A stretch of DNA of 64,000 nt from contig JALJCQ010000024.1 of the NCBI GenBank assembly GCA_023091665.1, forward strand, positions 496,001-560,000, read 5' to 3'. The translations under genes were made by a program, and so were the position numbers. This DNA comes from Pythium myriotylum. Taxonomy: Eukaryota; Oomycota; Peronosporomycetes; Pythiales; Pythiaceae. A model generated the notes under the pieces. The model ran no database searches. It was not told the origin of the DNA and saw nothing but the letters and a program-made list of their open reading frames with translations. Positions 10,777 through 20,100 of this stretch are shown piece by piece (position 1 is the first letter of the stretch; each line of letters starts with the position of its first letter).

Positions 10777-10960
10777 ATACAACAGAGGATAGCAGACAAC
10801 AGGGGATATCATACAACAGGGGATATCATACAACAGGGGATATCATACAACAGAGGATATTATACAACAGGGGATATCATACAACAGGGGATACCATACA
10901 ACACAGGATACCAAACAATGGAAGATATCAGACAACAAAGGATACCATACAGCAGAGGAT
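10777..10960. repeat. 17-bp minisatellite, about 11 copies
   Basis: Unit ATACAACAGGGGATATC, with copies starting at 10777, 10794, 10811, 10828, 10845, 10862, 10879, 10896, 10913, 10930 and 10947. The central copies are nearly identical and the outer copies diverge, especially on the right. It fills most of the 523-bp divergent intergenic space between the W2 gene (start 10602) and the secreted-protein gene (start 11126). Confidence 0.95.
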
Positions 10961-11125
10961 GCGGTTAGAGAGGTAGTGCTGTGGGACTCGGCTGTAGTCA
11001 GCGAGCCAGCCGGTTCAGTGGAAGCAGCTGGTGAGCTCCTGGGTCTCCTTCAGCGGACAGCATGCGCGCCCGAGTGGACACCTCTCGCTCGCTCGCCATC
11101 TCGCGATTCGCGTCCCGAGCGACAG

Positions 11126-12400
11126 ATGCGCGTGCTGGCGGTGGCGGTGGCGGGCGCCGCGATCGCCGTGGCCCGCGCGGCGCCGGCCATGAAGACCGTG
11201 CGCGTGATCCAGGCGCGCGTGCAGGGCGACCAGCCCGAGTGGAACGACGAGCACGGCACCTTCGTCTCGGCCTACGGCAAGACCTTCGCGGAGAAGTACC
11301 GCGCCGTGTTCGACACGGTCAACACGGCGAGCGTCGAAGGCGCGCTCATGTACGTGCAGGCCGAAGGCATCAACGTCCAGCACAACACCGAGTGCAAGCG
11401 CAAAAACAACATGCAGTACATCGTCTTCTACGAGCTCCACATCCTCCAGCCCGACGCCGCGCTCAGCACGTACGACAAAGACGCCACCAACCTGCCCGAG
11501 TACGCGCCCTACGTCGCGATGGACGGAGGTTCGTGTACGGCGACAAACAGCGCGACGCTCCCAGAGGCCTGCAATGCGTTCTTTGGCGGCGGTGGGCAGA
11601 CACGACTCGGACCCGCGGTCGGAGCGGGAACGCGAGACACCGACCCGCGCGCACCATACCCGAACGCTGTCTGGTTCTCGTTCCCCAATAGCTGCGTCAT
11701 GAACAAGTGGGCCGACAAGGACCTCGCGTGCCGGCAACAGTACACTGGTGGTCTCTGTGGCTACGGATCCGAGCCAGACGGTGAGATCTGCTCCTTTACG
11801 TACAAGACGCTTGGCTACATCAACCTCGACGATCTCGTGGGCATCACGTTCCTCACCAACTCGAAGACGCGCCAGCGCTACACCAACTACACCGAGTTCT
11901 GTCTGGACAAAGACGGCGAGTACAAAGGCATCGAGTTCAGTGTGGACGACGGCGTCATCGACAACACCAAAGTCACGTCGCTTCCCTTCTGGAAAAATCC
12001 GTTCGATGCCGACAGCAACAAGGAGCGTGCCCAGCAAATGGTCGAGTTGTACAACCGCTTGGCGGCGAGCGGAGCCAACCACATGACCGCGCTCCCTTCC
12101 CCCGAGAACCTCGCGATCGCAAATCCGCCCTGCTACGCCAACTCCAAGCGATGCGCGACGGCCCAATACGGATGCAAACGGGAGCTTTACGCCCAAATCT
12201 GCCGCGTGTGTACGGCGCAGGACCAGGGTTGCGTGAAGCCAAGCTACAGTCTGAACGAGACACAAGGTGGTGATGAGTTCGGGCCTGGGCGCGTGAAGGC
12301 GGGCAACGTGACTGGTACCACCGTCTACAACGATGCCGGCGTCACAGTCGGCATGTCGAGTCGTGGTGGAAGCGGTAGTGGTACCGCTGGCCTCGTATAG
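11126..12400 (+). CDS. Secreted Cys-containing protein, unknown family
   Basis: 424 aa from ATG 11126, chosen because it gives a clean signal peptide (RVLAVAVAGAAIAVARAAP, cleavage likely after an Ala near residue 20). The in-frame sequence upstream to 10976 has no other ATG and no leader character. The mature protein has many spaced Cys residues (for example CVMNKWADKDLAC, CATAQYGCKRELYAQICRVC), several N-glycosylation sequons (NYT, NET, NVT) and a Gly/Ser-rich tail without a retention signal. I do not recognise a named domain. It looks like an apoplastic or cell-wall protein. A 507-codon frame on the opposite strand is a compositional shadow. Confidence 0.8.
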   Translation: MRVLAVAVAGAAIAVARAAPAMKTVRVIQARVQGDQPEWNDEHGTFVSAYGKTFAEKYRAVFDTVNTASVEGALMYVQAEGINVQHNTECKRKNNMQYIVFYELHILQPDAALSTYDKDATNLPEYAPYVAMDGGSCTATNSATLPEACNAFFGGGGQTRLGPAVGAGTRDTDPRAPYPNAVWFSFPNSCVMNKWADKDLACRQQYTGGLCGYGSEPDGEICSFTYKTLGYINLDDLVGITFLTNSKTRQRYTNYTEFCLDKDGEYKGIEFSVDDGVIDNTKVTSLPFWKNPFDADSNKERAQQMVELYNRLAASGANHMTALPSPENLAIANPPCYANSKRCATAQYGCKRELYAQICRVCTAQDQGCVKPSYSLNETQGGDEFGPGRVKAGNVTGTTVYNDAGVTVGMSSRGGSGSGTAGLV

Positions 12401-12540
12401 CAGCAAAGCCTTCGCTGTCGAGTCGTGGGATATGTCATATTCGTAAAGAACCAAATGTATTGAGCCTCCTTCTGGATAGTATCGAGCCAATCGCTCAAGC
12501 TGTGTCAGAGTCTTCGAAACAAAGAACACAGCCACCATAG

Positions 12541-13011
12541 CTAGTAGTTTTGGTGTCGAGCCTCCATTTTGGGCTTGGCGACAGCCTGGAACCCCCGGAA
12601 ATGCGAAGTGACTCCTTCCATTCGGACCTCTGGGGCGGGACTCGACACTGGGCGCCCTTCGCCTTCCATCATTGCTGCTGCATGCGCGAAGTTGGCTCTG
12701 GCGATGTGGAATGCTTCCATTCGGACCAGCGGCGCTGGGCTTGAGACAGGACGCCCTTGAGCCTCCATCATGTGGGGAGGTCGCGCACCTCTCATATTGG
12801 TTTTGTAGACACCTTCCATATGAGCCATTGGCGCTGGACTCGACACTGGACGGCCGTGGGCTTCCATGTGAGCGTAGTGAGACGGGCCAGCATGCCCGCT
12901 CACGGCCTGGTGCTGGTGAGCATCACTGACCAAATTCCGCGTGGTCTGACCGTCTCCATACGCGCCGGTGAGGACCGAAACCAAGAGCGAGAGGATGATC
13001 GCTGTCTTCAT
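12541..13011 (-). CDS. Small secreted protein with three GRPVSSPAP repeats
   Basis: 156 aa from ATG 13011. The signal peptide MKTAIILSLLVSVLTGAYGD fixes the start; codons up to 13170 are upstream sequence. The mature part is built from three imperfect repeats of about 30 residues, each around GRPVSSPAP and flanked by Met-Glu-rich pieces (HMEAHGRPVSSPAP, MMEAQGRPVSSPAP, MMEGEGRPVSSPAP). No Cys occurs in the mature protein. A short TRNLV near residue 25 is reminiscent of, but is not, an RxLR motif. It converges on the preceding secreted-protein gene, 140 bp apart. Candidate extracellular or host-facing protein; function unknown. Confidence 0.75.
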   Translation of the reverse strand: MKTAIILSLLVSVLTGAYGDGQTTRNLVSDAHQHQAVSGHAGPSHYAHMEAHGRPVSSPAPMAHMEGVYKTNMRGARPPHMMEAQGRPVSSPAPLVRMEAFHIARANFAHAAAMMEGEGRPVSSPAPEVRMEGVTSHFRGFQAVAKPKMEARHQNY

Positions 13012-13233
13012 GACTGTGGCGACTTCTCCAACAAATCCGAAGTCACGGACAGAGCCAACTCCAAAGATTCCGTTGGAGGGTCGCGCTGGCTCAAAGAGAC
13101 GCTTCGAGACGGATCCTCTCTCGACCAATATCTGGCTTGCGGCAGGTAGAACTTGTGAATGATAGACCAACTCCGATCAAAGTGTATTACATAGTAATAT
13201 CAAGATATCCATTCTCAGCACAGCGCTGCCTTC

Positions 13234-13482
13234 TCACTTCTTGTCGCCGTCGTCCGCGTTCGTTGGCGTCCACTTGAGTTCCGGGATCGCGTGTCTCTGC
13301 GCGTGCATGGCCTCGAGGCTCGCGGTGATTTGGTCGTTCGGCTCGTCCAGCACGGCTTCGAACTGCGACGGTTCTTCGACCAGCGGCACGCGCTTGATCT
13401 CCACGCTGCCGCGCAGAGACGGGCCATCGCCACGCGCGATCTGCAGCAAGAGCGCTGCCGCGAGCACGAGCAGCATTTTCAT
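13234..13482 (-). CDS. 82-residue secreted protein, unknown
   Basis: 82 aa from ATG 13482 with a signal peptide MKMLLVLAAALLLQIARGDG. The mature 60 or so residues are acidic and polar, lack Cys, and end in DDGDKK. It is the second small secreted gene on this strand, 222 bp upstream of the repeat protein, and may belong with it. No domain recognised. Confidence 0.65.
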   Translation of the reverse strand: MKMLLVLAAALLLQIARGDGPSLRGSVEIKRVPLVEEPSQFEAVLDEPNDQITASLEAMHAQRHAIPELKWTPTNADDGDKK

Positions 13483-13807
13483 GTCGGTCTCTGGTTTCCT
13501 TCTTTCTTTCCTGCAACTGCGGAAGATTGCTCCGCTCGCTCAGATCTGATAACATAATCGCATCCGGATTGGTCAATAAGTACCGAAGAAAACGTTTGTG
13601 GTTGGTTGATATAAAAGATGAAGCAATCATCGCGGCCGATTCCGGAATATTCGGGACGATTCGAGACATTTGATTACGAATTTTCGAGTAGCTTCTGGAA
13701 TGGGTACACTTCCGGAACCGCTTGTCTCATGGAGCTCAGCTTGCACCTTCGGGGTCCTCCACCCGAGTCATTCGACAATTTACCGCGTCAAGCACCGACG
13801 ACAACCC
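13483..13807. other. Divergent promoter region
   Basis: 325 bp between the 82-residue secreted gene (minus) and the BAG/alpha-crystallin gene (plus). It has a pyrimidine-rich stretch near 13497-13515 and three GATTCsGG/ATTCGGGA-like pieces at 13640-13665, but no motif I can assign. An alternative ATG for the downstream gene sits at 13700. Confidence 0.4.
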
Positions 13808-15004
13808 ATGAACTCCCCGCGACGACACGAGATGGACAAACTGCAGGCCATCCAGCGACAGACCGAGGCCGTGCAGCAGCGGCTCGACGAGCGGCTCCCG
13901 CAGCAGCGACGCAACCTCGCCGCCTTCGTCAGCTTCTACAAGTGGCGTCTCCAGACGCAGCGCAACCAAACACCGCAGGTCTACACACAAGAGATTGTCG
14001 ACGCGACGGCTAAGAAGCTTCGCGTCGAAGTCGGCGCGTTCGAGTACGCCGCCAAGGAACAGAGTGAGCTGCTCACGCGAGCGCTCTTCCAGCTCGACGA
14101 CATTTTGAGCAACGGTGATTCCGAGATCAAGGACACCCGTAAGACCTTGGTTGTCAAGATCCAGAAGCTGCTGGAGCAGGCCGACCCGCTCAACGCCAAG
14201 GCCGCTTCGCTCAAGCAGTTCACCGAAGGTGTGATCAGCCGTCTTCCGACTGTTCCGTCCACCGACATCCCAATGGAAGAGACCACTGAGGACGCGTCAG
14301 TGGAAACTCCAGCGGAGGCTCCGACCGAGCCAACGCAGATGGAAGATGACGAGGATGAGTGGGAGCACGTCAACGCGAGCGACGTGCAGCCTCTTTTCCA
14401 CGAGGAAGACGACGATGAAGTCGAGGATAACGACGAGAGCACGGAACAACCGAAGGAAGACATTGCCTCGCCTGCCTCAGAGGAAGACGTCCCAATGGAA
14501 GATGAGGCTCCGCCAAACACACCTGTAACGGCTACTCAGGAGGAAGAAGCGAAGGACGAAGAGGAGGAGGAGGAGGATGACGAGGAAGAAGAAGACGAAC
14601 CGCAGGGCCTGTCAATTGACGCCTCCTCCCTCCCAGTGTGGCGCCCGTACTACCAGATCCAGAAGCGGGCCGACGGTATCTACGTTGTCGCCAACCTCCG
14701 TGGTGTGGATCCGCGACACGTGCGGGTGGAGGCGATGCCGCAGAACGGCGTGCTCCGGATCTCGGGCATCAAGCTGCCCACGCAGAAGGACCTCCTTCTC
14801 ACGCGACTCAGTGGCGCACCAACCTTCGGCCGCTTCGAGATCGTTGAGCGCTTCCCGACGCAGACGCTGAGCCTCGAGAACGCCTCGCAGCAGCTTCTGC
14901 GCGACGGCACACTCCAGGTCCGCCTGCCGTTCTATTTTGTGCAGCATCCTCGTATTCTGCGACGAATGTCTCCGTTTCAGCCCCACCGACTGATGGTGTG
15001 GTAA
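13808..15004 (+). CDS. BAG-like plus alpha-crystallin (Hsp20-like) domain protein
   Basis: 398 aa if translation starts at ATG 13808; in-frame ATGs at 13700 and 13832 are alternatives. Residues about 8-130 are helical and end in LVVKIQKLLEQADPLN, which resembles the third helix of a BAG domain (Hsp70 nucleotide-exchange module). A long Glu/Asp-rich linker follows (about 150-275). Residues about 280-380 read as an alpha-crystallin/Hsp20-like fold: YYQIQKRADGIYVVANLRGV, VRVEAMPQNGVLRISGIK, then a C-terminal strand with LRDGTLQVRLPF. The architecture suggests a cochaperone linking Hsp70 to holdase activity. The Hsp20-like half is the firmer call; the BAG assignment is tentative. Confidence 0.7.
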   Translation: MNSPRRHEMDKLQAIQRQTEAVQQRLDERLPQQRRNLAAFVSFYKWRLQTQRNQTPQVYTQEIVDATAKKLRVEVGAFEYAAKEQSELLTRALFQLDDILSNGDSEIKDTRKTLVVKIQKLLEQADPLNAKAASLKQFTEGVISRLPTVPSTDIPMEETTEDASVETPAEAPTEPTQMEDDEDEWEHVNASDVQPLFHEEDDDEVEDNDESTEQPKEDIASPASEEDVPMEDEAPPNTPVTATQEEEAKDEEEEEEDDEEEEDEPQGLSIDASSLPVWRPYYQIQKRADGIYVVANLRGVDPRHVRVEAMPQNGVLRISGIKLPTQKDLLLTRLSGAPTFGRFEIVERFPTQTLSLENASQQLLRDGTLQVRLPFYFVQHPRILRRMSPFQPHRLMVW

Positions 15005-15126
15005 TGCGGCATTCTCCAGAAGCTAACGGATGTACACTATGGTCTCTGTATGTTAGAAAACGCTAAAACAAATAAAGAAAGCCTATGGATATTGCATTAC
15101 TCATCCACCCAACTTTGTGAGCTCGA

Positions 15127-15924
15127 CTATGCGATCAAGAGAGCAGGGCCCGGTTTCTCGACTCGAGTCTCCTCAGCAATGGTCTCTTCGGGACTGGTGT
15201 CTCTCCGCACGACAGCTTCGTCCTGCACCTGTCTCTCTACTTTGGCCTTGTAGGTTTGCAGCACCGTGGCCTTGAGCATCGCGACTTGCTCCTGCAACGC
15301 TCGCACTTCTTGTTCCCTCCGCCGGTGCTCGGCCATCGCGGTGAAGTCTTCTTCGCTTCCTTCAGTCGACTTGAGCACTTCCAGTCGAGTCACGCGGTTC
15401 TTGACACGTGTGAGCACCTAGCCAAACAAACAGCCAGCAGACATCAGACGACCACGACGAACCCCCCGAGCCGCTCGGCTCCGTACCTGTTCAAACTGCT
15501 TGCGCTGGTCGGCCACGTAGCGCAGCGTCTCCACGACGGCCATCTGTCGTTTCTGGCGGCGCTCGAGCGCGGCGTTGCGCTGCGCCGCCATGAGCTGCAG
15601 CACGAGTCGCTGGCGCAGCCGCACGTAGCCGTACGCGAGCACGAGCGTCGCGGCCGTCGCGAGTCCGTAGCTCCTGAGCAACCCCCACAGCGACGACGTC
15701 GCCGCGGCTGTTGACGACGCGCGCGCGACGTCGCCGGCGCTGTCGAGCAGCATGCGCGAGAGTCCGTTCTGGCGCTCGACGTTCTTGAGGATGGCGGTGA
15801 TTTCCTCGGGCGAGAGGCCCTTGTTCTCTAGGAAGTCGACGCGCTGCGCCAGCGAGAGCGCGCGCACGCGCGGGTGCAGCAGGAACTGCTCGCACTTGGC
15901 CAGGAAGCTCGCGTCGTGGGCCAT
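15127..15924 (-). CDS. PEX14: Peroxin-14 (PEX14), two exons
   Basis: Exon 1 is 15924-15487 and exon 2 is 15417-15127, with a 69-nt intron 15486-15418 (donor GTACGG, acceptor TAG, phase 0), giving 242 aa. The N terminus has the Pex14 signature: CEQFLLHPRVRALSLAQRV followed by FLENKGLSPEEI, the helical domain that binds Pex5 WxxxF motifs and Pex19. A membrane segment follows (about 80-102, LWGLLRSYGLATAATLVLAY), then a coiled coil (about 105-215) and a charged tail. It is the docking component of the peroxisomal matrix-import complex. It is shorter than animal and yeast Pex14. It is divergent from the next gene with 208 bp between starts. Confidence 0.9.
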
Positions 15925-16132
15925 GGTGCTCGGCCTCGGATGTTGAGGTTGACATGTTCAGGCGCATCGAACTGAGCGCGACAGAACAATATATACAATA
16001 AATTGTACCCCCATAGAGAGGAGGCACTATTGAGTTGCTCCAAAATGGCGGGGTCTGGTGGGACGGAGAGTGTTGGTCACCAGGTTCGAAATCGACAAAG
16101 GAGCTCGCCAACGGCTCCAACTCGCTCGAGCG

Positions 16133-17140
16133 ATGGAGGCGACGCGCGAGCAAAGCCGAGCGGTCTCGCCGTCGCGGAAGCCGGCGCAGCGCGTCGCGAA
16201 AGACCGCGACGTGCCGACGGCGAAGGTTGCGACTGGCGAAACGCCGCGCAAGACGAGCGGCAAGCCTGCGCGCGACGCCGAGCTGCGCGGACCGGAGCGA
16301 TCGCCGTCCGAGTCCTCGGGCTCCTCGGGCTCTCGCTCGTCCTCGCGCAAGTCGTCGGTGTCGTCGGCCGGCTCGGTCGTGTTTTCTGGGCCGTCGAGAA
16401 ACGGGGAGCGAGCGGGGAAACCAGCGATTCCTCCGCGGCCCGACGGCCCGAGAAGTAGCAAGAAGCGCCGCCTGAACGCCGACGTCGACAGTTGCGACAG
16501 AGAAGACGCGCGGCGTCAGCATCGTTCGCGCGAGCGTGAAGATGATGAAGAAGAAGTCGAATACGGTGCTGGCGAGCCGACATCGGTGTCCTCAGCGGTG
16601 CAGCAGCGATTAGCAACGGCTGGAAACGGCGAACACCGAGCAAACAACGCCCACGCCGCCGCAAGATCACAGAAACTTGAGGCACGACTAGCAGAGCATC
16701 TATTTCATCAATCGAGCGGGCTGCTCTACATGGGGAAGCTCGAGAACGAGGCCCGAGCCTCTGATCTAGAAGACGAGATTCGGCGTCAACACGAGAAGCA
16801 GGAAAAGTATGCGCGCAAAGTCCGCAGCCTCCAACGCGAGTTAGAACGATTGGATCCGGCTGCCGCCGCTGCGTACGCTCGAGGCGAGTCTATTTCGCTG
16901 ATATCTCACTCGTCCACGTCCAAGACGAGCAATCAACCAGATGAGGCGTCCCAGCCAACTGAGACTTCGCAACACAATGAGCCTGATCTTCTCATTCCAG
17001 CGAAAGTGCCAGAGCGAGAGGCGGCGATCCGAGCCTCATTGCAGGAGCGGAGGGTCAACCTCGACTCGTTTGCGTCAGAACTGCGGGCTTTCGACAACCT
17101 CCCACTCTCTCAGCATCAGCAAGGAAGGAGTCTTTTGTAA
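16133..17140 (+). CDS. Disordered basic coiled-coil protein, probably nuclear
   Basis: 335 aa from ATG 16133 (the frame runs back to a GTG at 16058). The N-terminal 150 residues are Arg/Ser-rich, with phosphosite-like SxS runs and a KKRR patch near residue 128 that could be a nuclear localisation signal. Residues about 195-270 hold a helical segment with LFHQSSGLLYMGKLENEAR and then a coiled coil (KQEKYARKVRSLQRELERL). The tail is polar. I do not recognise the family. Confidence 0.7.
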   Translation: MEATREQSRAVSPSRKPAQRVAKDRDVPTAKVATGETPRKTSGKPARDAELRGPERSPSESSGSSGSRSSSRKSSVSSAGSVVFSGPSRNGERAGKPAIPPRPDGPRSSKKRRLNADVDSCDREDARRQHRSREREDDEEEVEYGAGEPTSVSSAVQQRLATAGNGEHRANNAHAAARSQKLEARLAEHLFHQSSGLLYMGKLENEARASDLEDEIRRQHEKQEKYARKVRSLQRELERLDPAAAAAYARGESISLISHSSTSKTSNQPDEASQPTETSQHNEPDLLIPAKVPEREAAIRASLQERRVNLDSFASELRAFDNLPLSQHQQGRSLL

Positions 17141-17197
17141 GGGATCCCAGAGGAGGGAAATCTATGTTATTACAACGCACTAGTGTCGAGTGTAAGT

Positions 17198-20100
17198 CTA
17201 GGAATCGCGCGCCGTGACGGATGTGACAATGTCTTGAATCGTGCTCATGGGTGGACGGAAGATCTCGGGCAGCAGTTTGCGCTGGATCGAGTTGAACGAA
17301 TACTTGTAGCGACCGACATTCTTTTTGGCGATATCGATGCGAACGCCGAACTCGCGCATTGTGTTGGCCACGTCCTTGACCTCTTCAAGAGGACCAAAGT
17401 CACTTGTGGTGCCCCCATTGTTGGCTTCCATAAGTTCTTCCAAAACGTGGCGCTTGCGCTGCACTAGAAGTCGAGCCTGTTCTAGGGTCACACTCATGGC
17501 GGTACGATCTTTTCCAGATTTGCAGTAAGTGATGCGACCCCCGTTGAGGCTGCGCACAGCGTCGGCGGCATGGAACAGAATGTGCGTGTTTTTGGATGAT
17601 GAGTTCTCAGTCTCAACGGTCTGTCGCAAGTTGCGGAGGATCTCGTCTGGGTGTGATCCAACGAACGCATCGGCCAACGTGATGTTAGCACTGGAAAAGC
17701 GATTGTAGTACTCAACGATCGTGCGGAAGCTGCTGGTGTTGATCTTGGTCTGGATCGAGACACCAGAATGACCCACCATGTTGGCAAGACTCTGCATCTC
17801 ATTGATGCCTTGTGTAAACAACACAGACGTGATCGAGATTAGCTTTCCGTCGCGCAACGAGGCAGGGAGGAGGGCAAACAAACGCGCAGGAACGGGCACA
17901 CGGATTGTGTAGCCGACATCGTGACGTTTTTCCAAGATCACGTCCTTGTTACTGTCCTCGTCGCTAACCTCATGGAGCTGGAACGCGAAAGTCTCGAGAC
18001 ACTTGATCGCAACCCAAGCGTCCGAGAGCATGCGTAGCTCTTTGCCATGGGATGAGATAAGGCTTTCCCATCCAATTAGGAAACCGATGGCCGCGAACTG
18101 CTCTAGCACTGTCGTATTCTTTTCACGCAGACACAGGTCCAACTTGGCAACGAAACATGCCACGAGACTGCTGACAGACTGCGAGACAGCGACGCTTTTG
18201 CGCAGGTAGTACTCGGCACGTAGCATCTCGAGGCGACTCAGCACACGGACTGCATACGCAATTGACGTGATAGGATCCATACCATCTTCTGGCTCGGTCT
18301 TGAGGGGCGGATACTTGATGTCGCTGTTTCCATTTCCGCTATCATCACTGTCGTTACCCTTACTTTTTGAGCGAAGAGGCGGTCGACGCTTCGCTGCTGC
18401 TTTCTTAGCACCCGCGACAGCTCGCGCAGCGAATGTCGTCTTTGCTTTGGCTGGCGTAGCCTGCGGGTTCGCACCCGCAGCGCCATTCGACGATGAAGGC
18501 TGCGTAGAACCAGGCGACGTTGCTGCAGGAGTCTCGTCGTCATCGTCGACGATATCTTCTTGTAATGATGAGAACGCATACTCAGCAGCTTCCTCACTGA
18601 TGAAGTCTTGCACATCCTTAGACTTCGTCGCCGATGTCGTCACTCGAGGGTTGCAACGGTCTAGAATACCCTGCAGTCGATGAATTTCCAGTTCCATCTC
18701 CCGAAGACCATACTCGGAGAGTCCCATAGCATGAGCTGTTGGAGCACCACATGTGATAGTTGAGTGTGTTTCTGCTGTCATCGCACGCTCTTCAATGGTC
18801 TGCATTGTTGGAGCAGGCGCGCCATTGCTTGGTGACCCAATGCCCAACAAGTCCACAGTCGAAGCTCGGCGAGATCCGGGCGGAGCTGAAGGAAGCATCG
18901 AGTTCACGCTATTCGAACGTGCTTCTCGAGACGTGCTTCCGAAATGACGGAAGATCCGGAAGTACGAGACGTGAAGGTTCGTTGGAATGCCCTGAATGTC
19001 GGCACGTTTCTTGTGCTGGCTGGACTTAAACGTCTTTTTCTGATCGACCAAGTGGTCACACAGGCGGATCATGTCAGTAACGTTGGCGATCTGCTTCTGA
19101 AGTGTCAGTACGTGTGGGTGTAGAAACTGAAGAGACATCTCGCTCTCGAGCGGGTTGGACGAAGGTGGCTCTGAATCTTCTGCCAGGCGCTGCCGGCGCG
19201 GGCTGAGCACTGGATCCGACCCATCACCTGTGAGGTCAGACTCGGATTCTACGACAGGATTTGAGAGCAAGATGTTGAGCCGCAACTGGATCTGGCCTAG
19301 CACTTCGTCGTTCGTGGGATGGCGGATATCAAACCAGTCAACGAGAGTTAGTGAGTGGACAGAGTGCGCTTTCCTCGGGTTCTCGTCATCCCCCTCCTCT
19401 CCTTCCCAAACAATCGTCTCTTCTTCCGTCATTGCATCACGAATACTTTGCAGGGGAATGAGGACCTCGCCGATGATATCTGTGTCAATGCCCGACATTA
19501 TGCCGTAGCTCTCATTATACACTTCAAGCTTCAGCCACCCTTCCAGTTCTTGGAATTGGCGTGGGTGCGACGGTCGATAGAAGAGAAACTGTTTCAGTTG
19601 GTTTACAGGCGAAACCTCTACACGGCTCGGTAGCACTGGTGACACGTACATCTTGGTGTTGGGTTTGCCGTGGGGACAATTTGCAACTGACTTGTTCATT
19701 GAGAAAACTGGAGCAGACGTCTCGTATTCGGTGTTGGTTTTGCCCACGATCTGCTCCTGTGTGTTGCCATTGCCTTCGCAGAACTTAACGACCACGAACG
19801 CGTTCACAGGTGAACTGTCGCCCGACTTCCCGCCTACGTTCTTGAGGCCTGCGGCACCTTCGCTCCACTTGCCTGCCTGTGTCTTGAGTCGGTTCATGAT
19901 GCCGGTGCCTCCTGTAGCAAGAGAGAAAGTCGACGGACGCGCGATGACACCTCCGTCTCCTGCTGATGCGTTAGGCAATGTGAGGTTTCGTCCAGAGACG
20001 ATCTGCACACGGAACACGTCGTGACCAAAGTTGAGGGCTTCAGCGTCATCCTCGAAAAAGCGATTCTTCTTGCGGTTGAAGTTGTAGCGCGCGCGCCACT

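Noticed and set aside
11015..12538. 507-codon minus frame over the secreted-protein gene
   Set aside because: Antisense shadow; the plus strand has a signal peptide, Cys spacing and glycosylation sites.
12900..13011. RxLR effector call for the repeat-containing secreted protein
   Set aside because: The only candidate is TRNLV, which lacks the final Arg and any following acidic EER-like motif.
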